64,000 bases of DNA from Knufia peltigerae (GCA_030247855.1 JAPDRN010000015.1:359615-423614); one strand, 5' to 3'; positions 22,784-34,779 are shown, numbered from the stretch's first letter. Numbers and translations are program-made. Notes: generated by a model from the letters alone, not told the origin.

Positions 22784-24038
22784 AGAATGGATATTGTTCC
22801 TTTCGACGAGGCATTGGACATGCGGGCAGAAGCAAGAGTGAGCACACTGACCTGGACCCTGAAATAGAAGATGCCGCATAAGGATATCTGGCTGTTATGT
22901 AGTGCCATCGGACCACATAGTTAGTTTACGTCCTCAGTGAATTAGAAGTAGACTTGTCTCTCGGAAACTTTGAAATCCGCCACAAGTTCCCTGAGAATTT
23001 TACAAATTGCCTCGAACATATCGACAATTCCATCATCTAGGAGAACGCACATGTCATCGAAAGAAGAAGGCTCACTGTTATAAGATCGGCGGTTCACTAT
23101 CCGCTCGAACGAAGGTGGCGGAGATTTATCATTGCCACGGCAAGGGAGCAGCGGGCGCCCAAGTGAGCAGTTGGAGCGCATCAGAAAGGGAGGCCGGGTT
23201 GGCCCCCCCCCAAAGCATCTCAGCTAGGTCCCATCGTGCAAAGTTGACCAAAGGTGGTGTCGTGGTTGAAGAGAGAGAAAATCGAGAGGCTCAGGTGTAA
23301 CTCTGGGGGGAGAGGGAGAGGAAGGTGAACCGAGGGCGAACAAAAGCGGCGAAGCGAAGACAAACGATACTGTACTGTATGGTTATTCGGCGGCGACGAC
23401 CTACAGGTAGGAGGAACAGTCCTCGGTAGATCCTCAAGTAAGAAGTCCTTAAGGAACACAATTCTGCCTTGCGCCGTTGCAAAATCAGCCCCAAGTTACG
23501 ATTCCGGTGCTTCGTACTCCCGTATTCCCTACGAAAAAAAAAGGGAAAAAAAAAAAAGGGCATCCATCAATGGGCTGTGTTTTTTTCTTTTGTTTCTCAA
23601 TTTCCCCGACTGACGGACTCCATCTCACTTTGTTCGAGATCGCCTTTTGTCTGATTTGATTTGGTCGCCAAAATGCACCGTTGCGCAATTCACAACGGAG
23701 AAGGGAGAGACGAAAGTCCCTCGCATGTTGGTGGGGATTTTGGCCAACTTTCCCTGTACTCCGTACCACGTACAACATGGCCCCCTCCCCGTTCTAGATC
23801 AGAATCTGCCCTGCCGTGTGACATACTATCGAGATTGAAGTTCCATCTTACAGAATACTCGAACAGACTGAGTCTTGGATTAATTCCAACTCGGTTGTCC
23901 GGACTTTGTATGGATATCCCTGTTCGTGACAATAATCTCTGCCCCCGCACATGCCGTAGAGACGTCGGATCAGCTTCTCCCTTCGGATCGGCTTTCTTCG
24001 TTGCCAGTTTCTAGGAGAGAATATTTCGACATCCCATC
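22784..24038. other. Intergenic, homopolymer-rich
   Basis: No gene is recognised. A-rich homopolymers lie at about 23534-23558 and a TACTCCGTAC motif at 23757-23766. Short frames on both strands have no domain. Confidence 0.5.
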
Positions 24039-25298
24039 ATGGAGGAATTCACTTCATACATTTACGCTGCTGATTATTGCCGGAAGGAAGAAGATGGAGT
24101 TCCTGTGCCTTTACAAACAACCAACGCCAGGACAGAGATCTCCTCCCGCGTCTGCGCATTATACGACGCCGGGATACCCCATCTACAGCTGAGAAATGAT
24201 TCGTGACGTACTCGATCAGCTTCAGAGCGGTCATCAGTAGATATTGGTCAAAGGACTCGACGGAAATGTGGTCGATTTCGACATAGAAACGGGACATGGG
24301 ACAGGTTTCCGATTCAGTTGATGGTTTCGACTTTGTCATGTGCGTCGAATGATATGTTTTCGATTTCTTTTTTTTCATTGTATCAAGTACACAGGGTGGC
24401 TGTAAAACCATCAGTAAGAGGTCGCTAACCACCTTCACAGCGGGAACCCCTTTTGTCATGGTTGTTTCTCCCCAAGCACTTGTTCATCAGGCTTTTGGAT
24501 ATGTCCCTCGCACTGCGTATTGCAGCCTGCCAATATTTCACAACTTGGAAAAACGCCACAGATTGACAAACGAAATCGTTCAATTCACCCCACGGCTCTC
24601 ACCAAAGCAAGCTGAAGACTTGTTTGAGACGAACAAGTGGACCGGGGGGGACTCATAAAGTTCGGCGACAGCTTCGGTCGATACTTTTGTCACAACCTCT
24701 TCTTCTCGACGGTGGTCATGTCGACCAGATTGTGGCCTTTGCGTGCGGCACCATGGGATCACTCAGAGCCATGGTGTACAAGGTCGACGTACCAACATGC
24801 ATTGATCACGACCCTTCGAGATGACTAGAGCGAAACAACCACAACCAACGCGGCACTCGATCCAATGTTTTGCGCAGGACCCAGGCTATACCGCACAATG
24901 ATCGAGACGTGCTCCAAAATTCAGGCGTCACCGTTCTCGACAAGCCACAGGGACCCTTGGAAGTGACCGATTCGACAGTGGTGCTTTTCTTTCGGCGCCG
25001 AGGTCCCGGTGAGACAAATCATCGCGGACATTGCTCGACCCGTCATGATGATCTGGGATCGAAGCCAATACACCGAGGACGAAGTCACCGAGTCACCCAC
25101 GTGAGATCTCCCTCTACGACCTTGGTTGATGGGGTCAAAGTAAAGAGCATATACTAAAGAATTCATACTCCGTCGGTCAGACCCCTGATTCCCCTCCGCC
25201 TAACCAGAATGATTCAAGACTATTACGAGAAGATTGATTTTCCTGGTGATCTGGACGCGTTCAATTTCATTGCCATCTATGCGAGACGAAAGTCATAA
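24039..25298 (+). pseudogene. SRR1-like domain protein, frameshifted pseudogene
   Basis: Pieces of one SRR1-like protein occur in order on the plus strand but in changing frames with internal stops. They are: RVCALYDAGIPHL (about 24142); EMIRDVLDQLQSG followed by a TAG at about 24238; ILVKGLDGNVVDFDIETG; FTPRLSPKQAEDLFETNK (about 24583); VDQIVAFACGTMGSL (about 24721); DVLQNSGVTVLDKPQGPLEV with STVVL (about 24907); VRQIIADIARPVMMIWDR with TEDEVTE (about 25008); and MIQDYYEKIDFPGDLDAF to the end ARRKS-stop at 25298. Several shifts of one or two bases separate the blocks and no set of introns repairs them all. SRR1-like proteins (PF07985) are of poorly known function in fungi. The decay is recent enough that almost the whole length is still readable. 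Confidence 0.8.
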
Positions 25299-27805
25299 GG
25301 AGCTGTAAAGTACGGAGTACAAACTCTTCAATTGGTTGGTTTGTTTGGTGGTTTTTTGTATTAAGAACAAGGGTAGTGGGGAAAATACGGAGTACAGTAA
25401 TAGGTACCTATTGTACAGTAGAGCTCAAGGTACCGATTACCTACTCGTACTATGTACAGCCTATAACATTACTCCGTCCTTTACTCCTTCACACCTCATA
25501 ATAGTAGAAAAACTACGCTTTCTGCCTTGCGCCGTTCCACGGCTCTAAAGTCAGCCCCCAAGTCACCGGTGCAGCTCCGTACTCCCCTCCTCCCCCCCTC
25601 CCCCTTCCCGGTAACTACTCCCCTACGGAAGAAAAGAGAAAGGGAAAAAAACGCATCCATTGCTACAGTACTGTACGATGTAATGATGGGCTGTGTTTTT
25701 TGGGGGGGATTTCACAGAGATTGGGGCTTTGTTCGATTTTGATTTGTTCAAGTCCAAATGTCATCCATTGCACCATTTGCACATTTGGCGACATTTTTCA
25801 TCTGACCTTTCCAAACGTACTACTCCCCGTACAACTCCGTACCGATTCTGCCCGTCCCATCATGTCTGCCTTTTTTTTTGGTTTGGTTTGGTTGCCCGTG
25901 TCCTCGTGAGTCCCCTTTCCTTGAACCAGGTCGAAATTTACCAGAGTATTGTTCATCTTTTGTTTTGTACCGAGCTATCCGATGACTCTTCTTCTACTCG
26001 TACAGTACAGTACAGTAGATAGATGACTTCCGTACCGAGTTACCCCCAGTACATTATACCTCGTGCACCACCACGACGGAACATCACCGACCCATTGATA
26101 TCCGTATTTAACCCCTTGACCACCTGAGAAGGAGGTATTATTCGATATTCACTTGGCCTCGTTTGCTTTCAGCCACGAAAGGGGGCGCAGCAATTATTGA
26201 TCCAAAAGCCCATTCTTCTGTCACTTTTCGTGCCTTGACTCACTCACTCTTCACTTCCATTCCCACCACCCTCTGTGATACTCGCCACCCAAAACCCCCC
26301 CTCTCCCCCTCGTCATTCGATCAAAGTGGATTTACTCCGTCACTATCCCAACACACCCAACAACCCGTTGGGTGGGTAAAGGTACTTTGTCATCTTTGGG
26401 TACGGATATCTTGCTCTCATAAATTCCGCAACTTTGTACTCCCCGTATCTCTGCCGATCATTCTAATCTGGCCATGGTACGGATACATACATTGTAACCC
26501 GTAAAACTACACATCATCATCACAAGGCTACCACTACAGCCCTGCCTGCTCGCCAAACCAAAAAAGTAACCCACTCCTCCCCTTCGTCACGGCCTAATTC
26601 CACCCCTTCTTTTTTTCTTTTTCTTTTTTCTTTTTGGTAGGCCAATGTCTTAGAAACCCGTAGGTTACAATCTAGCGGGATGGTCGATACGAGTAGTCGT
26701 TGACGCACTTTTTGGTGTGTTAAAGAATGTAAAATACCCTTTCGAATCACCCGTCTTCAGCCTCCACATCTTTCCTCTACTTGTTACTCGTACCACTTTT
26801 TTTTGCCCGTTTGTTTGCCTTTTACCATCTACCTAGGTAGACACTCCGTCACTGACTTTTGACTCCGCCCCTCCTCTCCGTGCCTCATCGTAAGCCTCGT
26901 CAAACCTTTTTGTTTTTGGCTGGGTATGTACCAACTTGACATGCCTACATCAGAACTTCTGTACCTGTTTTAAATGATTCAGCTTCATCCCACCAACATC
27001 CACCCTTTGGGTTTTTTTTGATGCCGCTGCCGCCGCTGCCGCCGCTGCTGCTCCACCGTGCCTGCGTCGAACCTGACGGACCAGACCCGAAAACAAAAAA
27101 ACACATGACACGGTTTTCGTGGTGACTCTGTGTATGCCTGTCCTGCCTGCCACTGCCTGTTGGTGGTTCCTTCCATTTCAGGCATAAGAGGGACTTTTGT
27201 TGCCTGGGTCGGCGGACTCTTCTATTGTCTCTCATGTCAAAACACTTCTTTTTCACGGTGCTTTACCCATTTTGTTTTCGCTTGTTCGTCACTTTGTGTT
27301 CCAAAAACCTCCGTTGGTGATTTGTGGTTTGTGATTCGTCCCTTCAGCCTCATTCCTCGAACCCTTTTGCCAGGCTTGCCAGGCTGCGGTCTCCCCCCTC
27401 TGCCTTGCCTTTTTATGACTCGAGAAAGTCTTAGAGAGGAGCACCGCCGCAGAAATTGAAACATTCCTGCCTGTTGTTGGCGTTTACTTTTCGGATTCCA
27501 CACTCGTCCCCCTCTATCCTCGAACGCTCAGTGGATGGTGCTTCGCCTTTTCTGAAAAATGAGCCATATACCTACTTTTGGTTTCTCCCAACAACTCCAC
27601 CAGGCAAAGACGATAAAAAGGCACACATGGAAGCCCTTGATTTCTTGAAACCTCTCACATCTCATCAATCATCGACCCTTGAACCCTTCACACGCAAAGA
27701 AAGACCCTCAAAGGTCCAGACAATACCTTGCTTGCCTACAGGCAGTACCACAGTCCAGAAACACACGAACCAAAAAATCCCAACCGAGCAGCAACAACAA
27801 CCACC
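25299..27805. other. Pyrimidine-rich gene-poor stretch
   Basis: This is 2.5 kb with many C/T and poly-T tracts on the plus strand, for example around 26608-26638. TACGGAGTAC occurs at 25311-25320 and 25386-25395. No protein family is recognised in any frame. The composition resembles promoter and leader sequence of a plus-strand transcript leading to the small gene candidate at 27806. Confidence 0.5.
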
Positions 27806-27981
27806 ATGAATATCAACATGACACCTACCAAAAACATCCCACGCTTGCACAACTCGCCTCCGAGGGGCAACGGAGGCAACAATAATGGAGGAGGGGATAG
27901 GCGTAAGTTCACTTCCCACACCTTTTCCCAAATGGCCTGAGGACTGACCTTGTGCTAGCATGGGGTGGATCGTCAAAGTAA
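27806..27981 (+). CDS. Candidate spliced microprotein gene (39 residues)
   Basis: The ATG at 27806 sits in a good context (CCACCATGA). Exon 1 (27806-27902) ends in phase 1 at a consensus donor GTAAGT. A GGACTGACC branch-like site and the acceptor TGCTAG at 27958 follow, and exon 2 (27959-27981) reads in frame to TAA. The product has 39 residues: MNINMTPTKNIPRLHNSPPR, then a Gly/Asn-rich stretch and the end DRPWGGSSK. I do not recognise the protein. Support comes from the canonical intron, the Kozak-like start, the phase match and the long pyrimidine-rich region upstream. Against it are the small size and lack of a known family; chance cannot be excluded. Confidence 0.4.
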
Positions 27982-28620
27982 AACATACCCACGGAACAAA
28001 CGACACAACCGAGAAGCAGGTATGGGCGGCTGGCTTTCTGAAGACACCTACTCTTGCATGGGTACTGACGTGACTGATTCCAGAAGCACATAACTGTCCC
28101 TTTTCTGACCTGTCATACTTTTCATCTGTGGCTATTCAGAGTCGGGCTCGGTGGTTTTTTGGCTTTCACACACAACAACAATGCACTTTACATAGATTGT
28201 ACAACAGTGCTCTGATACACGTTAAATTGGGAGAGCAATCTGCCACCACTCGCAAGAGATCGATTTTGGTCAAAGTCTTTTGAATCATGAAAGAAGATGG
28301 AAACAATCAAACGCGTTTTGTGAGGGAGTATGGAGTACGGAGGAGGAAGGATCCGGGGCATTTTTTTGCTGGCATTTTATTTCGGAAGCAGCTGACGTCA
28401 TGGTCATGTATATCGTGCTGGATCACGTGTAGTCCAAACCCGCAGACATAGACAACCATCTCCTTCTTTTTCCATATCAAACACACCATTCGTGTAAATG
28501 TCCAATAGACATCATGAGTAATATCACAGTAACACTCAAGTCACAAGCTCATTGAGAGCCATGTGGGACTTTCTTCATTGGGCCTTTCTAGGGCTGCCCC
28601 ATCTACATCCAGCTGGCTCG
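27982..28620. other. Intergenic, no gene recognised
   Basis: This contains the 3' flank of the microprotein candidate and of the minus-strand zinc-cluster gene. A GAGTACGGAGGAGG-type word occurs near 28327. Confidence 0.45.
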
Positions 28621-30966
28621 CTAACTGGACTGGTCGACATCAAAATTCTGGAACAATTTCCAACACAGTCGCCGGACGTTTTCATGTCGAAAAGTCTTGT
28701 AGTTGAGAGGACCAACATCCATATCCTCTGGTTTAGTACCCGCTGAAAGAAAAAAAATTTACCCGCGCGTCAGCAAAAACAATCACCGGCCAAGTATCGA
28801 CATCGAATAATGTGTTCAAACTTACCATGTTTAACCCCCACCTCCCGTCTCAGACGACCGACCAGATCAAATTCCCTGGCATGTGTCTCGAATGCCGACC
28901 GCTCATCATCACCGCTCGACACTCTGGTGGTCGCTTTAGAAGAAGTGGAAGACGACTTCCTGCTCAACGTATACTTGTGAAATGACAGCAGGTACTCCGT
29001 CACCGAATCCTCCATCTCTTGAATCTTGACCTTGGCGTCGCTCAACGAATACTTGCCGTCGTCGTCGCCGCCGCCGCCGCCGCCGGGGGTGTCACCCGTG
29101 GAATTGGTGCTGGCCAGGAGAATGAGCGCGTGCTGCGTTCTCCCGAGGAAGATCAACAAAACGAAAGCCAAGCAGAGTGCGATGTCGGTGCGTGCTTTGG
29201 ACAAGTCCGAGTTGACCGCCATCTTGAACATTCTCTCGTGCAGTGTTTCCAGCACCGACCTCGCCGCGTCCTCCGCCATGGGCAGGATGATACCCTTGAG
29301 GAACCGGTTGATCGTTTCCGGGGCCATTTCGGCCTCCTCGCCGAGATCCGTCGGCCGGCGACTCTCGAGGTGCTGTGCCAAGATCGGTCTGGCCTCGGAA
29401 GGGACTTCGAAGCTCCTCAAAAGCAAGTGTTCGTACCAAAGCAAGCTCAGACCCGCCTTGAGAATGCCGTGTTCCTCGATGCCCTTTCTGTAATACTTGC
29501 CGATCCAAATGAGAATGTCGGCTTGAAAGTCTTCTTCATCGGCGGGGAAATATGCCATGGTCCAGTCGATCCAGCTCTTTTCATCCCCAAGCACATGCTC
29601 AAAGATTGTATTAATTTGATGTTTCAGAACCTGGACCGGTCTCATATACTCTCCATTCTTGAAAAACACATTGATTGGTGGGCTCCATACTTGATGTTGA
29701 GTGTAGATCTTGTTCCCGTTGGCATCTTCCTTGATGCGGTAGGTAGACTCAATCTCAGGGGTTAAAGAATGAAACTCCTGTACCATCACCTGCAACGGCG
29801 TGCCCACACCCAGATCGAGTGGGATCTTGAAAGGTTGTCGAGGTGACAAAGTGAAAGCTCCTTTGGACATGTATCGGAAAAGCCGGTCGCGACGTAGTGA
29901 TGAGGTCAATTCGACTGGATTCGTTAGCCAAGTTCCCTTCCGACGACAGAGGTCAACTTACGAGGAAACATGATCGACTGGAGTCTTGCCCAGTCAGCGT
30001 GGGCTCTGATACACGTCTTTGGAAATTTCCGTCGTTCTTTGGTTAAACAGGTATGACACGAGGCTTGAAGGTCGCACTACGACACGTTAGTAACTGTGGA
30101 CGCTTGGATGAGATAACATTACTTTTTCTCTCATGATGGTACAACGAAGGCAGGCTCCCATTCTTCGAACCTCACCGGCCTCTTTACGCGCCGCGGGGGA
30201 TAGAGGTCTTGTTCGTCCTCCTCGTTTCTCACGCGAGCTCTGAGTCTGTGCATCGTCTGGCACCGTTTCCTCCCGGGAAGGGCCGACCCCGTCCTCCCCA
30301 ACGTATAAATCTTCATGTCGAAAAGGGAATGGAGCCCACGGGCCTGCCATGTGTGGATATCTTTGATGAATGGTAGGAGAAAATCCTCGATCAGAAACAT
30401 ATTGCGGTTGGGTTCCAACATATTGCTGGGTCTCAGCACTCGAGAAACGAACATCGATACCAAGGACATCTATCATACACAAGTTGATCAGCGTCATTCA
30501 CTCACTACATAGTTTATGATGTCCTCCTACCTGTCATCTGCACATCTGGATCAGAGGTACCACTGGACGTGAGACTTGGGTACTGCTGTAGTCTTCTAGG
30601 GCCATTGGCTGCATGATGGCCAGAATTGTATGTGGAAATACTCGAGCTTGTTGGTGTAGGTGGATCAGGTGAAAGGTGCCTCGCGTCCGCTAGATGGCTG
30701 GTATAGCTGGTAGAAACGGAATGTCCCAAGCTATCGTGGGAGTGTGCCGACCGGTTACTAACGGGGCTTGATGGGGCGGTGGCCTCGTTGTAACGATGTT
30801 GTAGGGCTCTGAGCTGGAATTCTTCCCGAGGAATACTGGAATAGCGGTGTCGCGACCTATATGCAAACGTTGCCGGGGTCGATGAGCTCCCTGCCGGCTT
30901 GGGCTCAACCCGGAGGAGAGGGAGTTGTGCCTGGCGATGACCGCTTTGGCGACGGCGGCGCCCCAT
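28621..30966 (-). CDS. Zn2Cys6 zinc-cluster protein
   Basis: There are five exons: 30966-30531, 30469-30123, 30076-29962, 29914-28826 and 28742-28621, giving 702 residues. All phases match and the introns are 46-83 nt. The zinc cluster is split by the second intron and restored by splicing: Cys252, Cys255, Cys262, Cys268, Cys271 and Cys283 in ACLRCTIMREK plus CDLQASCHTC. The cluster lies in the middle, after about 250 residues of low-complexity Ser/Pro/Tyr-rich sequence, unlike classical regulators that begin with it. The C-terminal half is helical and contains a Gly/Asp loop, and no PF04082 blocks are evident. The ATG at 30966 is preceded by an in-frame TAA 21 bases upstream, which fixes the start unless an upstream exon exists. 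It is a probable nuclear DNA-binding protein with unknown targets. Confidence 0.82.
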
Positions 30967-32340
30967 GTGAACGTGGCTGGGTTATTGCCTAGGTAGATAT
31001 CAAAGCAATCAGCTATATGGGCGAATAAACGCTCCGCCACTGTGCAAAGCACCAAGGTGTGTCAGGTAAGAATGTTCGGTTTGCTTGGTGGACAGTGGCC
31101 AGGCAGAGGATGGACGGGAAGTATAGAAAACCAGGCAACGAGGCAATCAATCGAGGGAATTTGAACCTGATATAGAACGCCGCCCCTACGAATACTCACA
31201 GTATGTTGTTAACAATCACAGCATGGCTCGACTTGATCTGCTCTCCATCATGCCACATCCAGACCGATTTCAAAGGACTCTGGGGCATTGCTGACTGCGA
31301 CATGGAAAACCGTGCCGTCAAGCTGCATGGCGGGGGTGGTTGTGTAATGTCAGATGGCAGAAGAATGTTCTTGGGCAACAAGTAGATGTTAACAGACAAA
31401 GCTGAACATGTGGATTGAAAATGCGAACTGGTCTGCAGGAGATGGAAAAGACTGGACAAAAACCAATGCGGGATCGAGGAGAATGAAGACGCAGCACGAC
31501 TAGTCCTTTGAAGGACGAGTAGGGCATTCTCGCTCTCTATCCACCTCATGCAAGGCAGACCTCACCGGTTAGAATATCTACCAATTGAATTTCGTTTTGT
31601 CCTCGACCGACCAGGGTGGTCTCGCTTGTCAGCAGTGCCAGATTCCGATGAACTACTCTTGCCAACAGTAAGCGAGTCGACCACATAACGGACCGTGATA
31701 ACAATGCACTTCGTTGGAAGAAATATTGGGTTGCGGACATCGGTCAACGACTTGTATGGCCGTGTTCTCTCTCGCGGGGCTTTGAGGCTCTGCGAGGACG
31801 CGCTAGGAGGTTGCAAGAGAACATGGCCTACAGAGGACAGAAGGATCAGTCAGCAATGCTGTGGCCTCCCGACTCTGTGTTGGGTGCCAGGTCGAAACAG
31901 AATCCAAGGAAAAGATACTGAACATGGGATTGCAAGAAGATAGTTCCTGGCTGAGTACTTGCCTTCATATTCGATTCTTCCCCGTTTAGAGTACGTCTTG
32001 CCACTGAGGTGGGATCAACCAAGCTGAATGCCTCGTTTCTGGTGCCTGAGGACTGATGGCTGCATCTTCATTCCTTGGTACTTATCAAGGTGACAGTCTT
32101 TTGCAATGAACCCAAGCACACGAGCAGATGCTTAACTTTGCAATCATATTTTGCGGTTTGAACCGACTTGATGCTATGCTATGCCTGATAAAATGCAGGG
32201 TATTCCTTCTTGCCCTCTCATGAAAGCCGTATCCACCGAATGAAAAACGCCGTTGGACTCCTTTTCGAGCACACCCAAACCACATATCGTAATACCATAG
32301 TGTGAAAGAAAACCCTGCTGAGAGCCCGATCTCGCTCCCT
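30967..32340. other. Intergenic, no gene recognised
   Basis: This 1.4-kb region lies upstream of the zinc-cluster gene and downstream of eIF4E. Minus frames at 31196-31549 and 31546-31816 end near donor-like GTGAGT/GTGAGG sequences. No family is recognised and they cannot be joined in frame to the zinc-cluster start. They may be 5' untranslated exons. Confidence 0.4.
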
Positions 32341-33122
32341 TCAGACAGTGTACTTGGCCTTCGCTCTGGTGCTACCAGCGTGAGCCGCATCAGTGTGACC
32401 GCTGAACTCAAGAACATCACTCGGTCCCAATTGTAAGACCTCCTTGAATCGTGCACCGATCTTCATCAATGTGTCTTTGCCACCAGCTTTTCCAGTAGTC
32501 CGAGTCCACAATCCAATTCTGTAGAATCCTTTGCGAACGTTCACAACTACGCCCATGATCTCGTTGTCTCCTTCGTCCTCGAGGGTCTCGCCAATCGCGG
32601 CCAACTGGGTATGAAGCCAGAGTTCATCAATGTTGATCAACTTCTTGTCCTTGAAAGAGTACGACCATTTGCCACCATGCTTATTCTGAATATCTTCCCA
32701 TTCTGGTCGCACTCCTTTCTTGAAAAGGTGATAGTCAGACTTGAGACTGAGGTCGGAGCACGCAGTGATGTTATTCTAGAAAACCAACAAGTTAGATCAC
32801 GGCATGACCAGAACTCGGACCATACATACATAGACACCCCAAAACTCCTCAACTGTGTCGAAGGTGATAACTTCTTTTAGCAAGTCGTTCCAATTGTCTC
32901 CTTTTGAGGACGGCGGCTTGGTGAACTAAACATTGTCAGCAAGAACAAGAAAAATGGTGTAGCAGCACTCACCCATAGGCTCCAGGCATTGAGAAGAGGA
33001 TGTTTGACGTTGAAGTTATTGACGTCGTGAAACACGGTCTTGATCTCATCGGACGTTGATGGCGCAGTGTTCTCGTTTGAGACAGGCCCAGGGACAGGCT
33101 GCGGCATTGCCACTTCCGCCAT
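32341..33122 (-). CDS. eIF4E: Eukaryotic translation initiation factor 4E
   Basis: There are three exons: 33122-32973, 32925-32830 and 32775-32341, giving 226 residues, usual for the family. The introns are 47 and 54 nt, both phase 0. eIF4E binds the mRNA 5' cap and recruits eIF4G. The family's blocks are continuous across the joins: HPLLNAWSLWFTKPPS, NWNDLLKEVITFDTVEEFWG, VYNNI, then SDYHLFKKGVRPEWED and NKHGGKWSYSFKDKK. The cap-stacking Trp residues lie in the EEFWG and VRPEWED contexts. Other landmarks are ELWLHTQLAAIGE and VNVRKGFYRIGLWTR. The N-terminal 40 residues are variable as usual. Other eIF4E-class proteins are unlikely given the match. Confidence 0.95.
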
Positions 33123-33678
33123 ATTGAAGATGTGATATTAATTAATTCGTTCGGAGGGCGTAGGGGATCTGTGAGATAAAGATCGCAGGAGAATCCAAGC
33201 AGAGGAGAATTATCGTTTGCTCAAGATGCAGAAGTGTCGGTGGCCAAACGCAAACGTAGCCACTCAAAGAATTCAAGTTAGACCTGCTATGTTATTTGTA
33301 GGCAGGCGCTCTGGATGAAGAGAGGCTTGAGAACGACAGAAAGTATTGTCGACTTGCTGTCTGTTGGGGAAATTATATCGCAGTTTCCTAAAATTCAAAG
33401 CGAAGCGACAAAGACATCCCAAATGGGCCTAGCCTATCACATTCATCTTATGGTCGGCAGGCATCGGCTTCGGCATTCACGTTCGTGATTGAATCCAACT
33501 TCACACGGTATTTATTATTCTTTTCTTCGGTTCTATTGTTCATTTGGTATACCTCCAAAGGTTTTATTACCGACTTTCAATGTTCACTAAACGGCTGTCT
33601 ATTATATAATCAACTTCAAAACACAAAGTCTATACCACACACACTTGAGGTTGTTCCGGGCCCATCTACATAGCCAGC
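33123..33678. other. Intergenic, promoter of eIF4E
   Basis: This is 556 bp between the eIF4E start and the 3' end of the SYM1-like gene, both on the minus strand. No gene is seen. Confidence 0.5.
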
Positions 33679-34349
33679 TCATTTCGAGCTATTCAGCCAA
33701 CTCAGGAAACAGTTCCAACCCAGACTGACTATGTTGACAACCAAAACTCGATGCTCCAATGGAACCAACTTGAAGTTGACTGCCTGAACCGCAGGCCACA
33801 AAGCCCAGTTGGCCTTCAACCCGGGCCAATAATTCTTCTCGAGCTTCTTTTTCGGGTCGCTGCCTTCGAGGAACGACATGCTCGATAGAAACAATGCAAG
33901 ATTGCAGGTCGAGAAGATCAGCTGATCTGCCGCCACCCTAGCAGCGATGGTAAGGTTATGCGACTGAAAGTTGATGCGCTTCTGCAAAATCTGGTACCAC
34001 TTCGTGGCTGCTGGTCCAAATATACCTGCTTGGGTCAGCTGGAGGATCAGAAGCGGTGCCGTCTGGACCTACACCCTCCGTAGAGTACCATGCGACCTGT
34101 TCGTGTCACATCGTGGTTGCGGAATCCTTTCCTCTCCACAGCTTGCTGGGCCAGAGTATCGCCGGCGCCGAAAAGTACCTACTTCAGTCAGTTTGACCTG
34201 GGACGTCTTGAAAGGTTTTCCATACAGCAGTGGTGACAGCTTGTGTCAACAATGGCCGTTTGGCCAGCTTAGCTTGATACCTAGGAGCACGAATTTTAGC
34301 ATTCCAGTCAGGGGTTTCCAGGATCATTGCACACATACCACCGCAACAT
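33679..34349 (-). CDS. SYM1: Mpv17/PMP22-family mitochondrial inner-membrane protein (SYM1-like)
   Basis: There are four exons: 34349-34339 (only 11 nt), 34280-34226, 34178-34073 and 34025-33679, giving 172 residues. The introns are 58, 47, 47 and all phases match. Splicing gives MLRWYQAKLAKRPLLTQAVT, then VLFGAGDTLAQQAVE, TRTGRMVLYGG and IFGPAATKWY. Family hallmarks at the end are WPGLKANWALWPAVQAVNF and VPLEHRVLVVNIVSLGWNCF. The family forms small four-helix inner-membrane proteins; yeast Sym1 is needed for growth on ethanol at high temperature. The 11-nt start exon is supported by the exact match to the conserved MxRWYQAKL opening. It shares a 430-bp divergent promoter with ribosomal protein S2. 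Confidence 0.9.
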
Positions 34350-34779
34350 GTTGTCCCCTGTTCTTATTTGCCGAGAGATATATCCGGAGTAATTCAGGAC
34401 TTCATGCTACTTTCCAGCCTTGATGATACTTTTCCTGATTTCTTCTCCTATCCTGGTACAGAACTGAAAGAGTGAAGTTCATTTACCCACAAAAATCAGG
34501 GAGTATTTTCATAAATCTATCTGCGTCATTACGATGGCGGCGGGATCGCCGTTTCTGGCTGACCCGATGCTCGCTAAGATTTGCTGCTTTTAGACGGCGT
34601 AGATAGGCCAGATCACGTGACACACAATCCCATAGTTTTAGGGCTTTTCTTGTCTTGGCGGAAATTTCACCGACCGCAGTTTTGTGGGCGCTGATTGACA
34701 AGAGTTAGCATACACCACAACCTCAACAACGACACCAGCGCAACTCAGTCAATCCAGTTTTTGCGCATAATCCGACAAT
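34350..34779. promoter_or_regulatory. Bidirectional promoter, SYM1-like / RPS2
   Basis: This is 430 bp between divergent start codons. A CACGTG lies at 34614-34619 and TAGGGCT (AGCCCTA on the other strand) at 34639-34645, about 135-160 bp from the RPS2 start. Confidence 0.5.
34639..34645 (-). promoter_or_regulatory. Tbf1-like AGCCCTA site
   Basis: On the minus strand this reads AGCCCTA, matching the ARCCCTA site of Tbf1. Tbf1 is associated with ribosomal-protein promoters in several ascomycetes. It stands about 135 bp before the RPS2 start, next to a CACGTG box. Binding is inferred. Confidence 0.35.
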
